From NCBI GenBank assembly GCA_027021385.1, contig JALUUL010000076.1, positions 1-64,000 of the forward strand: DNA of 64,000 nt. Direction: 5' to 3'. Positions 33,552 to 41,909 of this stretch are shown here, piece after piece (position 1 is the first letter of the stretch; every line of letters starts with the position of its first letter). The stretch comes from Planctomycetota bacterium (lineage in GTDB: Bacteria; Planctomycetota; UBA1135; GCA-002748355). Made by a program: the position numbers and the translations under genes. Below the pieces are notes generated by a model. That model was not told where the DNA came from. It did not search any database and saw only the letters and a program-made list of their open reading frames with translations.

Positions 33552-36500
33552 TTAGACCCGTTCGAGTCCGTAGCGGAGGGTTCCTCCGGCGAGTTCCACC
33601 GAGCGGACTCCGTCCTCGGGTGCTCCACGACGGAGTTCGAGGCAGAGGGTCTGCTCGCGGATCCAGGCCTCGTGCCGCTCGAGGACCGGAAGGAGACCCT
33701 CAGGAGGATCCAGCGTCAGGCGGATCCGGTCGCCCACCGCGAAGCCGGCCTCCTTGCGCGCCTGCTGGATCAGCCGGACCAGGTCCCGGGCGAGTCCCTC
33801 GAGTTCGAGGTCCTCGTCGATGTCCGCATCGAGGATGACGAGGGTGCGGTTGCCCGGGAGGGCCTGGCAGAGGACCCCTTCCTTCGGGTCGAGCCGGATC
33901 TCGGACTCCCCTTCCTCGAGGACCCGCCCCCCGACCTCGATCCTTCCGTCGTCCCGTTTCCTCCAGTCGCCGCGCTTCGCGGCTGCGAGGACGGATTTCA
34001 TGTCCTTGCCGAGCCTGGGGCCCGCGACCTTCGCGTGGACCGCGAGGCGGAAATGGGCGTAGGGCTCGAACTCCGAATCTAGGCGAACCTCCTTGACGTT
34101 GACCTCGTCGCGGATCAGATCGAGGAAGGCTTCGAGCCCCTCGAGATCGTGTCCGGCGACGGTCAGGAGGGACAGGGGTTGGCGGACCCGGATGTCGGAC
34201 TTGCGCCGGAGGGCGAGGCCCGCCGAGCAGACCGCGCGGACGCGGTCCATACCTTCGACGAGGAGCGGATCCTCGGGAAGATCCGAAACCTCCGGCCAGT
34301 CGGCGAGGTGCACGCTACGTTCTCCGGTCAGGCCGCGGTAGACCTCCTCCGCGAGGAAGGGGAGGAAGGGGGCAGCGACCTTGCACAGGGTTACGAGGAC
34401 GGTGAAGAGGGTGTCGAAGGCGTCCCGGTCCGGTTCGCCCCCCTCTTCGTTCCAGAACCGCCCGCGGCTCCGGCGCACGTACCAGTTGTTCAAGGCGTCC
34501 AGGAAGGAGGCCAGGCGTTCGCAGGCGGCGGGTATGTCGTAGCGGTCGAGTTCCGTTTCGACCTCGAGGACCAGGTTTTTCGTCTTGCAGAGGATGTAGC
34601 GGTCGAGGACCGCCTCCGAATCGCCGCGGAACGCGGCCTTCACGCCGTCCGCGTTCGCGTACAGCGTGAAGAAGTAGTAGGCGTTCCAGATCGGGTTCAG
34701 GACCCTTCGAAGGGATTCTCCGATGGCCTTCCCCTCGTGGTCGATCTGGAGGTCGTTCCCCTTGAGGATCGGAGAGGACATCAGGAACCAGCGCAGCGCG
34801 TCCGAGCCCTTCGTCGCGAAGACTTCCTCGGGGCTCGGGTAGTTCTTGAGCCTCTTGCTCAGTTTCTGGCCGTTCTCGTCGAGGACGACTCCGTGGCAGA
34901 TGACGTTGCGGAAAGGCGGCCGATCGAAGAGGGCGGTGGCGAGCACCATCATCGTGTAGAACCAGCCGCGCGTCTGGGCCTGGTACTCGACGATGAAGTC
35001 GGCCGGAAAGTGGTTCTCGAACCATTCCCGGTTCTCGACCGGATAGTGGACCTGGGCGTAGGGCATTGATCCCGACTCGAACCAGCAATCGAGCACGTCT
35101 GGGATCCTCCGCATCCTGCTCTTGCCGGAAGGGTCGTCGGGGTTCGGCCTGGTGAGTTCGTCGATGGCCGGTCTGTGGAGGTCCTTGGGCCGGACTCCGA
35201 AGTCCCGCTCGATCTCGTCCAGGCTCCCGTAGACGTCGACCCTCGGAAACTCGGGATCGTCGCTCTTCCAGACCGGGATCGGCGCCCCCCAGAAGCGATT
35301 TCGGCTGATCGACCAGTCCCGAGCGCCCTCGAGCCATTTCCCGAAGAGTCCGTCCCGGACGTGCGCGGGAATCCAACGGATCCCCCGATTGAGTTCCACC
35401 ATCCGGTCGCGGATGGCCGTCACCTTGACGTACCAGGAGCTCATCGCCTTGTAGATCAGGGGCTGGTCCGTGCGCCAGCAGTGCGGGTAGCTGTGGACGT
35501 AGGTCTCGTGGCGGAGTATGCGGCCCTCTTCCTTCAGGTCCCGGATGATCTGCTTGTTCGCGTCGAAGACGAGCATGCCGGCGTAGGGAGGGACCTCGCC
35601 GGTGAATTTCCCCGTGCGGTCGACTGGGCAGACGACATCGATCCCGTGCGCCTTGCACAGCTCCATGTCGTCCTCGCCGAATCCGGGGGCCATGTGGACG
35701 ATTCCGGTGCCGTCCTCGGTCGTCACGAAATCCCCGGCGAGGACGACGAAGGCCCCTTCGCGGCCGGCGAAGAACGGGAAGAGGGGGGCGTATCGACGTC
35801 CGGCCAGGTCGCGGCCCTTGCAGGAGCCTACGCGCCGCGCGCCGTCCAGTTCCCGGTCGTAGCGGGCGACCGCCTCCTCCGCGAGGACGAGGCGGCGGTC
35901 GTCCTTCTCGAGGATCGCGTAGTCGATGTCCGGTCCGACCGCGAGGGCGAGGTTGGAGGGCAGGGTCCACGGCGTCGTCGTCCAGGCGAGGAGATCGAGG
36001 GGGCCGCCGTCGCCCTCCCTGGGTTCGAGCGAGAAACGGACGGTCAAGGCCGGGTCCTGCCTGTCCCGGTAGGAGTCGTCGAGGCGGGTCTCGAAGTTGG
36101 AGAGCGGGGTTTCGGCCGCCCAGGAATACGGCAGGACGCGGGTACCCTCGTAGAGGAGGCCCTTGTCCCAGAGGGCCTTGAAGGCCCACATGACGCTCTC
36201 CATGTAGGAGAGGTCCATCGTCTTGTAATCGTGTTCGAAATCGACCCAGCGCGCCTGCCGGGTGACGAAGCGTTTCCACTCCTGCGTGTACTTGAGTACG
36301 GATTTCCGGCAGAAGTCGTTGAAGCGGTCGAGACCGTAGGCGGCGATCTCGGCGTGGCCCGAGATTCCGAGTTCGCGTTCGGCCTCCATCTCGGCCGGAA
36401 GGCCGTGGCAGTCCCAGCCGAAGCGCCGCTCGACGCGGCGGCCCTTCATCGTCTGGTACCTGGGGATCAGGTCCTTGACGTAGCCGGTCAGGAGGTGGCC

Positions 36501-36704
36501 GTAGTGGGGAAGGCCGTTCGCGAACGGAGGCCCGTCGTAGAAGACGAACTCGTTCCCGCCGCCCTCTCCGGCCGGCCGTCCCTCGACCGAGGCGCGGAAG
36601 GTCCCGTCCCGTTCCCAGGAATCGAGGATCCGGGCCTCGATCTCTGGGTAGTCCGGCTGCTGGGGGACTTCGGGATAGGGGCGTTCCTCGTCGTTTCCGG
36701 TCAT
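33552..36704 (-). CDS. ileS: Isoleucine-tRNA ligase, type 2 (eukaryote-like)
   Basis: 1050 residues from ATG at 36704, with GGAG 8-9 bases upstream. Charges tRNA-Ile. Class I marks: P-P-F-A-N-G-L-P-H-Y-G-H (HIGH-type, 59-70) and K-L-S-K-R (614-618), followed by L-K-N-Y-P-S-P. The editing domain (CP1) has T-T-P-W-T-L-P-S-N. The C-terminus lacks the zinc-binding cysteines of type 1 bacterial enzymes, and the length and K-L-S-K-R-L-K-N-Y-P signature fit the type 2 form associated with resistance to mupirocin. A longer upstream reading adds only low-complexity residues. Confidence 0.95.
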   Translation of the reverse strand: MTGNDEERPYPEVPQQPDYPEIEARILDSWERDGTFRASVEGRPAGEGGGNEFVFYDGPPFANGLPHYGHLLTGYVKDLIPRYQTMKGRRVERRFGWDCHGLPAEMEAERELGISGHAEIAAYGLDRFNDFCRKSVLKYTQEWKRFVTRQARWVDFEHDYKTMDLSYMESVMWAFKALWDKGLLYEGTRVLPYSWAAETPLSNFETRLDDSYRDRQDPALTVRFSLEPREGDGGPLDLLAWTTTPWTLPSNLALAVGPDIDYAILEKDDRRLVLAEEAVARYDRELDGARRVGSCKGRDLAGRRYAPLFPFFAGREGAFVVLAGDFVTTEDGTGIVHMAPGFGEDDMELCKAHGIDVVCPVDRTGKFTGEVPPYAGMLVFDANKQIIRDLKEEGRILRHETYVHSYPHCWRTDQPLIYKAMSSWYVKVTAIRDRMVELNRGIRWIPAHVRDGLFGKWLEGARDWSISRNRFWGAPIPVWKSDDPEFPRVDVYGSLDEIERDFGVRPKDLHRPAIDELTRPNPDDPSGKSRMRRIPDVLDCWFESGSMPYAQVHYPVENREWFENHFPADFIVEYQAQTRGWFYTMMVLATALFDRPPFRNVICHGVVLDENGQKLSKRLKNYPSPEEVFATKGSDALRWFLMSSPILKGNDLQIDHEGKAIGESLRRVLNPIWNAYYFFTLYANADGVKAAFRGDSEAVLDRYILCKTKNLVLEVETELDRYDIPAACERLASFLDALNNWYVRRSRGRFWNEEGGEPDRDAFDTLFTVLVTLCKVAAPFLPFLAEEVYRGLTGERSVHLADWPEVSDLPEDPLLVEGMDRVRAVCSAGLALRRKSDIRVRQPLSLLTVAGHDLEGLEAFLDLIRDEVNVKEVRLDSEFEPYAHFRLAVHAKVAGPRLGKDMKSVLAAAKRGDWRKRDDGRIEVGGRVLEEGESEIRLDPKEGVLCQALPGNRTLVILDADIDEDLELEGLARDLVRLIQQARKEAGFAVGDRIRLTLDPPEGLLPVLERHEAWIREQTLCLELRRGAPEDGVRSVELAGGTLRYGLERV

Positions 36705-36939
36705 CACGAGACTCCGGGCAATGGATTCCGCCGGCGTTAAGGGCCGCCGCCCGGGGGGACCCCGCGGGCGAAGGGGAAGGATCGTAGCGGGGGACCGGCT
36801 CCTTCCAAAGGTCCGGGAGGCCGCGCCGGTCCGTGGCGGGAGCGGAGCCGGCCGTTCCTCCATGGCCCGCGGGGCCGATTCCGGCTATGAATCCCGGGTC
36901 GGATCCGTGTCTGGATCCGGTTTCGAGAGGGAGGTCGAC

Positions 36940-38223
36940 TTGGAGGTCCTGGTCATCGGCTCGGGAGGGCGGGAACACGCCCTCGTCTGGAAACTGGCGC
37001 GTTCGCCCGAGGTCTCGAAGGTCTGGTGTGCGCCCGGAAACGGAGGCATCTCGACGCATGGAGAATGCGTGCCGATCCCGGTCGACGATTCCGACGGTCT
37101 GCTCGCCTTCGCGAAGGAGAAAAAAATCGGGCTCACGGTCGTGGGTCCCGAGAAACCTCTGTGCGACGGCCTCGTCGACCGATTCCGGAAGGCCGGGCTC
37201 CTCGCCTTCGGCCCGAGCCGGAAGGCCGCGCGAATCGAGGGGAGCAAGGCGTGGTGCCGGGAACTCTGCGCGCGCCATCATATCCCTTCTCCCCAATCGT
37301 GGACTTTCCACGACATCGCGAAGGCCAATGCCTTTCTCGAGAACTACCAGGAACCGCGTCTGGTCGTGAAGGCCTCGGGGCTCGCCGCGGGGAAGGGCGT
37401 TACGATCTGCAAGTCGAAGGCCGAAGCGCGCAAGGCCGTTTCCGACTGCCTCGAGGGGGCAAGCTTCGGCGAAGCGGGACGCACGGTCGTGCTCGAACAG
37501 TTCCTCGAGGGCGAGGAGCTTTCGATGCTCGCCCTTACCGATGGACAGACGATCGTGCCCCTCGAGACCGCGAAGGACCACAAGGCCGCCTTCGAGGGAG
37601 ACAAGGGTCCGAACACCGGCGGCATGGGTGCGGTCTCTCCCGCTCCTGCGGCAAATGCGCGCACCTTGAAGCAGGTTGAGAGCCAGGTTCTCGTGCAGGG
37701 GATCCATGCCCTCGGGATGGAAGGCGCTCCGTATCAGGGAGTTCTCTACGCCGGTTTGATGGTCACGCCGCTCGGTCCCAGAGTCCTCGAGTTCAACTGC
37801 CGTTTCGGAGATCCCGAGGCCCAGGTTCTTCTCTTTCGCTTGGAATCCGACCTTCTTCCGTACCTTGTCGCGGCGGCCGAAAACCGCCTCGAATCGATGA
37901 ATGAAGGGGTTTCCTGGGATCCGCGGCCCGCGGCCACGGTCGTCGCCGTCGCCGACGACTACCCCGGGAACTACCGCAAGGGCCAGCGGATCCACGGTCT
38001 CGAACTCTGCCCCGAGGAGGAGGATTTCGTGATCTTCCATTCGGGGACGCGGCGCGGCCCCGAGGGGAATCTGTTCACGAACGGAGGCCGGGTCTTCGCG
38101 GTCACCGCCAAGGCCGCGACGATGGATGCCGCCTTGGGTCGTTGCTACGAGGCCCTGGAGAAAGTACGGTTTCCGGGTATGCGGTTTCGCCGCGATATCG
38201 GAAAGCGGAAGTGGGAAGCATGA
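36940..38223 (+). CDS. purD: Phosphoribosylamine-glycine ligase
   Basis: 427 residues from TTG at 36940, with GAGAGGGAGG about 5-6 bases upstream; longer upstream readings are low complexity. Joins glycine to phosphoribosylamine with ATP, the second step of purine synthesis. Marks: V-I-G-S-G-G-R-E-H-A-L at the N-terminus, V-V-G-P-E-K-P-L, the ATP-grasp segment V-V-K-A-S-G-L-A-A-G-K-G-V, G-P-N-T-G-G-M-G-A and F-N-C-R-F-G-D-P-E. Divergent from ileS. Its stop overlaps the fur start (ATGA). Confidence 0.95.
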   Translation: MEVLVIGSGGREHALVWKLARSPEVSKVWCAPGNGGISTHGECVPIPVDDSDGLLAFAKEKKIGLTVVGPEKPLCDGLVDRFRKAGLLAFGPSRKAARIEGSKAWCRELCARHHIPSPQSWTFHDIAKANAFLENYQEPRLVVKASGLAAGKGVTICKSKAEARKAVSDCLEGASFGEAGRTVVLEQFLEGEELSMLALTDGQTIVPLETAKDHKAAFEGDKGPNTGGMGAVSPAPAANARTLKQVESQVLVQGIHALGMEGAPYQGVLYAGLMVTPLGPRVLEFNCRFGDPEAQVLLFRLESDLLPYLVAAAENRLESMNEGVSWDPRPAATVVAVADDYPGNYRKGQRIHGLELCPEEEDFVIFHSGTRRGPEGNLFTNGGRVFAVTAKAATMDAALGRCYEALEKVRFPGMRFRRDIGKRKWEA

Positions 38224-38711
38224 CCCGGATTCATGGAATCGAACGTGAGATCGACGCGATCAAAGCTCACTTCAAGAAGTCCGGACTCCGCTGGACGCAG
38301 CAGCGGCAGATGATCGTAGAACAGGCCTTCATGACCCATTCCCATTTCTCGGCCGAGGATCTCCATCGGATGCTTCGGTCGCAGATGGGGGAGCAGAAGG
38401 TCCACCTGGCGACGGTCTACCGGACCTTGCAGGTCCTCGAGGAAGGCGGCTTCATCGAGGGGCTCGAGGTCGGAAAGGGCGGGCGGCTCTTCGAACACAT
38501 TCTCGGCCACGAGCATCACGACCATATCATCTGCATGGATTGCGGCGCGATTCTCGAGTTCCACGACGATCCGATGGAGGAACGGAAGCGGAAAGCGGCC
38601 GAGCGCATGGGCTTCGACATGGTCAGCCACAGTCTCCAGATCTACGGTCGCTGCCACGCTCGGCAGAGCGAGGAAGGATGCCCGCGTTACCGGGAGCGGA
38701 TGCGGGACTGA
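38220..38711 (+). CDS. Fur-family metal-dependent transcriptional regulator
   Basis: 163 residues from ATG at 38220 overlapping the purD stop by 4 bases. N-terminal winged helix with G-L-R-W-T-Q-Q-R and H-L-A-T-V-Y-R-T-L-Q-V-L. Metal-binding region has H-I-L-G-H-E-H-H-D-H and C-M-D-C, and later H near S-H-S-L-Q-I-Y-G-R-C. The second structural zinc pair is spaced C-x8-C rather than the more common C-x2-C/C-x4-C. Members sense iron, zinc, manganese or peroxide; which one cannot be decided. Coupling to purD is unusual. Confidence 0.85.
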   Translation: MTRIHGIEREIDAIKAHFKKSGLRWTQQRQMIVEQAFMTHSHFSAEDLHRMLRSQMGEQKVHLATVYRTLQVLEEGGFIEGLEVGKGGRLFEHILGHEHHDHIICMDCGAILEFHDDPMEERKRKAAERMGFDMVSHSLQIYGRCHARQSEEGCPRYRERMRD

Positions 38712-38748
38712 AGCTGAACGATCGCTTCGCAGGAAGGCCCGCAGGCCG

Positions 38749-38754
38749 TAGAAT
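38749..38754 (+). promoter_or_regulatory. -10 box candidate (TAGAAT) of the DUF1800 operon
   Basis: TAGAAT lies 31 bases before the ATG at 38785 and 38 bases after the fur stop. No strong -35 hexamer is visible. Confidence 0.35.
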
Positions 38755-38784
38755 GCGGACTCCCTTCGTTCTCGGGAGTCCGCG

Positions 38785-40422
38785 ATGCGACCGACGACCG
38801 TCCTCCTGTTCTCCATCCTGATCGCCCCGCCTCTCGCAGCCCAGGCGGCCGGGGGGGAAGATCCGACCCCTCTGAACGAGACGCAGCGCATCCGCCATGT
38901 CCTCAGCCGTTTCGCCTTCGGGCCGACGCCGGGACTCGTCGCGAGGGTGAGGCGCCAGGGGCTCGAGAGTTGGTTCGAGGAGCAACTCACGAAGGATCTC
39001 CAGGATCCGGAGGGGTTGCGCCGCCTCCTCGCCCCGCTCGACGCCCTGGAATCCTCCCCGGGCGCCCTTCTGCAGGAGGTCCGCCGGCTTTCCCGTGATC
39101 TCGGCCCCGATCGATCCCCGAAGGCGCAGCGAAGGCTCAACCTCCTCCGGAACAAGGCGCGGATGCAGTTGCGCGACGCCGTGCTCTTCCGCGCCGTCTA
39201 CGGAAGGCGGCAGGTCCTCGAGACGATGGTGGATTTCCTCAGGAACCACTTCAACGTCTCCGTGAACAAGGGGAACGTCCGCTACTACGCGCCGGAATAC
39301 GAATTCGGCGTTCTCAGGAAATACGCCTTCGGGAGTTTCGGCGATCTTCTCGAGCGGACCGCCAAGCATCCGGCCATGCTCTACTACCTGGACAACTATC
39401 TTTCGAGGAGACCTCCCTCGAAGCAGGAGTTGAAGGCAATCGCCCGCAGCGTGCGCCGGAAGACCGGTTCGAAATCCAGGGCCGAGGAACAGGTCGAGAT
39501 CGCGAAGCAGCGGGGCCTGAACGAGAATTACGCCCGGGAACTCCTCGAGTTGCATACGCTCGGAGTCGACAACTTCTACACCCAGAGGGACGTGATCGAG
39601 GTCGCGAAGTGCCTGACCGGTTGGACGATCCTGACGGACATGAAGAAAGGCGTCGTCTCCTTCCTCTTCCGACCCGACATGCATGTCAAGGGTCCCAAGC
39701 GTTTCCTCGGGCGACTGATCCCCGAGAATCGGAAGAACCCCCTGGCCGAGGGGGAGACCGTCCTGCGCCGTCTGATCGCCCACAAGGGGACGGCCCGATT
39801 CCTGGCATGGAAACTCTGCCGATACTTCGTGGACGACGATCCCCCGGATCCCCTCGTCAAGAGGGTCGCCGCCGTCTTCAAGAAGACGAAAGGCGACTTG
39901 AAGAGCGTGCTGCGCGCGATCTTCCGCGACCCGGAGTTCTGGAACCCGCGACACTTCCAAAGAAAGTTCAAGCGTCCCTTCGAGTTCGTCGTCTCCGCCC
40001 TTCGGGTCACGGGGGCGGAGATCTCCTCGACGCGAGGCCTGCATCGCGCGCTGCAGGCCCTCAGCGAGCCGATCTACGAATGCGAGGATCCGACCGGATA
40101 CTACGATCAGGCGGAAGCTTGGAACGATCCCGGCGTCATGGCGATCCGCTGGGATTTCGCGATGAAGCTCGCGCGGAACAAGATCCCGGGGGTTCGGGTC
40201 CCCGATTCGTTCTTCGAGAGCCTGCACCCCAGGCTTCCCCAGGTCTGGAAGAACCAGCTCGCGGTCCGGCTGCTTCCGGCCGGGATGGGGAGAAGGACCG
40301 AGGCGGTCCTTGATCGGGTGATCCGCGCGCATCTCGCCGAGAATCCGAAAGCGAAGAGGAAGGTCCTCGCGCCCCTTCTCCTCGGATTGCTGCTCGGCTC
40401 TCCCGAGTTCCAACGTCAATGA
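38785..40422 (+). CDS. DUF1800 family exported protein
   Basis: 545 residues. Signal peptide ends near P-P-L-A-A-Q (about 20). Family marks: R-F-A-F-G-P-T-P-G near residue 50, N-H-F-N-V-S near 153, and N-E-N-Y-A-R-E-L-L-E-L-H-T-L-G-V near 250. DUF1800 proteins are widespread in planctomycetes and marine bacteria, almost always with a DUF1501 partner, as here. Function unknown. The ribosome site GGGAGTC precedes the ATG. A second gene follows with a 9-base gap. Confidence 0.9.
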   Translation: MRPTTVLLFSILIAPPLAAQAAGGEDPTPLNETQRIRHVLSRFAFGPTPGLVARVRRQGLESWFEEQLTKDLQDPEGLRRLLAPLDALESSPGALLQEVRRLSRDLGPDRSPKAQRRLNLLRNKARMQLRDAVLFRAVYGRRQVLETMVDFLRNHFNVSVNKGNVRYYAPEYEFGVLRKYAFGSFGDLLERTAKHPAMLYYLDNYLSRRPPSKQELKAIARSVRRKTGSKSRAEEQVEIAKQRGLNENYARELLELHTLGVDNFYTQRDVIEVAKCLTGWTILTDMKKGVVSFLFRPDMHVKGPKRFLGRLIPENRKNPLAEGETVLRRLIAHKGTARFLAWKLCRYFVDDDPPDPLVKRVAAVFKKTKGDLKSVLRAIFRDPEFWNPRHFQRKFKRPFEFVVSALRVTGAEISSTRGLHRALQALSEPIYECEDPTGYYDQAEAWNDPGVMAIRWDFAMKLARNKIPGVRVPDSFFESLHPRLPQVWKNQLAVRLLPAGMGRRTEAVLDRVIRAHLAENPKAKRKVLAPLLLGLLLGSPEFQRQ

Positions 40423-40430
40423 GGTGGACG

Positions 40431-41726
40431 ATGACTTTCTTCACGATGAAGCGCCGTGAGTTCCTGCGCCTGAGCGGAGCGGGCGCCCTGGCGCTGGGGG
40501 CGCCCTTCCCCCTCCGCCACGGCCTTTCGACCCTCTCCCGGGCTCCGAAGCCAGGTCCGATCCTGGTCGTGATCTATCTGCGCGGGGGACAAGACCCGCT
40601 CAACGTCGTCGTCCCCTACAAGGACGAGAACTACTACAAGATCCGGCCGACGATCGCGATTCCGGCCGGGAAGACGGAGGGAGAGGCCTCGGTCCTTCCA
40701 CTCGACAAGAAGTTCGGGCTGCATCCGGCACTGGCCCCGCTGGTTCCGCTTTTCAAATCCAAGCGATTCGCCCCGATTCTCGCGGTCGGATCTCCGCACC
40801 CGACGAGGAGCCATTTCGACGCCCAGGACTTCATGGAATACGCGGCTCCGGGCATCCGCACGATCCGCCAGGGCTGGCTGAACCGCTACCTGGAGGCCAC
40901 GGCGAACCGCAACGGGAAGGATTCCGAACTCCGCGCCCTGGCATTCCAGGGGCTCCTGCCCCGCTCCCTTCGGGGGCCCTACCCCGTGTTGGCGGCCGGC
41001 GGTCGGAGCGCGGATGCGAAGGTTCTCGACCTCTTCGGGGAGCTCTACGGTGAAGGGGAGGATGCCGGGGCGATGGGAGGCGATCCGGGCGCCGGCGGTA
41101 TGAGGAAGCGGGAGGACGAGACCGACAAGGTGCTCGAGACCGGCCGAGCGACCGTCACGACCCTGCGCAGGCTCCAGGAAGTCCTCGCCAAGGCGCCGCC
41201 GAGCCGGGTCCGCTATCCCCGAGGGGTCCTGGGTTCCAAGCTCGAGGGCATCGCCAGGGTCATCCGGGCCGGGGTTCCGCTGGAGGTGGCCTGCGCCGAT
41301 TGGAACGGTTGGGACCATCACGCGCGCGAGGGAGGGCTCGACGGCACGATGAACCGCATGTTGACCGAACTCGGAGGATCCCTCCGCGCATTCCTCGAGG
41401 ACCTCGGCCCGCACGCGGACCGGACTCTCGTCCTGACGATGACCGAGTTCGGAAGGACCGCCCGGGAGAACGGGAACACCGGCACCGATCACGGCCATGC
41501 GGGCCTGATGCTCGCCGTGGGCGGGAAGATCAAGGGCGGCCGCATTCTCGGCAAGTGGCCGGGGCTCGACGAGAAATCCCTCTACCAGGGCCGGGATCTG
41601 GCGGTGACGACCGATTTCCGGGACGTCTTCGCCGAGGTCCTTCGCAAGCACATGGGGTGGCGCCGGATGCCGCGGGATTTCTTCCCCGAGTACCGTCCGG
41701 GCCGGGGCCCGGGACTCTGCTCCTGA
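40431..41726 (+). CDS. DUF1501 family exported protein with Tat-like signal
   Basis: 431 residues from ATG at 40431, chosen because GAGGTGG lies just upstream; an ATG at 40419 overlapping the previous stop and another at 40446 are possible. M-K-R-R-E-F-L-R-L-S-G-A is a twin-arginine signal motif, so it is exported folded. The body is the sulfatase/alkaline-phosphatase-like DUF1501 fold with H-F-D-A-Q-D-F, D-W-N-G-W-D-H-H-A and T-D-H-G-H-A-G. Forms an operon with the DUF1800 gene. Biochemical role unknown. Confidence 0.9.
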   Translation: MTFFTMKRREFLRLSGAGALALGAPFPLRHGLSTLSRAPKPGPILVVIYLRGGQDPLNVVVPYKDENYYKIRPTIAIPAGKTEGEASVLPLDKKFGLHPALAPLVPLFKSKRFAPILAVGSPHPTRSHFDAQDFMEYAAPGIRTIRQGWLNRYLEATANRNGKDSELRALAFQGLLPRSLRGPYPVLAAGGRSADAKVLDLFGELYGEGEDAGAMGGDPGAGGMRKREDETDKVLETGRATVTTLRRLQEVLAKAPPSRVRYPRGVLGSKLEGIARVIRAGVPLEVACADWNGWDHHAREGGLDGTMNRMLTELGGSLRAFLEDLGPHADRTLVLTMTEFGRTARENGNTGTDHGHAGLMLAVGGKIKGGRILGKWPGLDEKSLYQGRDLAVTTDFRDVFAEVLRKHMGWRRMPRDFFPEYRPGRGPGLCS

Positions 41727-41862
41727 GAGCGGTTCCGGGGTCGGACCTTCGAGCCCGGCGGCGATGGGAGGGATTCGTTCCCCCGTTCCTTTCTCGATCT
41801 CCGATCCGGCCCGCCCCCGCGGGGATTTCGGGCCGCGCGATTCCCCTTCCTCGAGGGGCTGC

Positions 41863-41868
41863 TAGCAT
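41863..41868 (+). promoter_or_regulatory. Weak -10 candidate (TAGCAT) before the peptide-transport operon
   Basis: TAGCAT (overlapping CATATT) lies 42 bases before the GTG at 41910 in a 183-base gap. The matching -35 position (ATTCCC, 17 bases upstream) is poor. Confidence 0.25.
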
Positions 41869-41909
41869 ATTCCGCCCTCAACCGCATTCCCGAACCGGAG
41901 TCGAGATCC

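Noticed and set aside
34315-38040. Long minus-strand frame across ileS and purD
   Set aside because: Its composition is low complexity and it covers parts of two conserved genes in the wrong frame.
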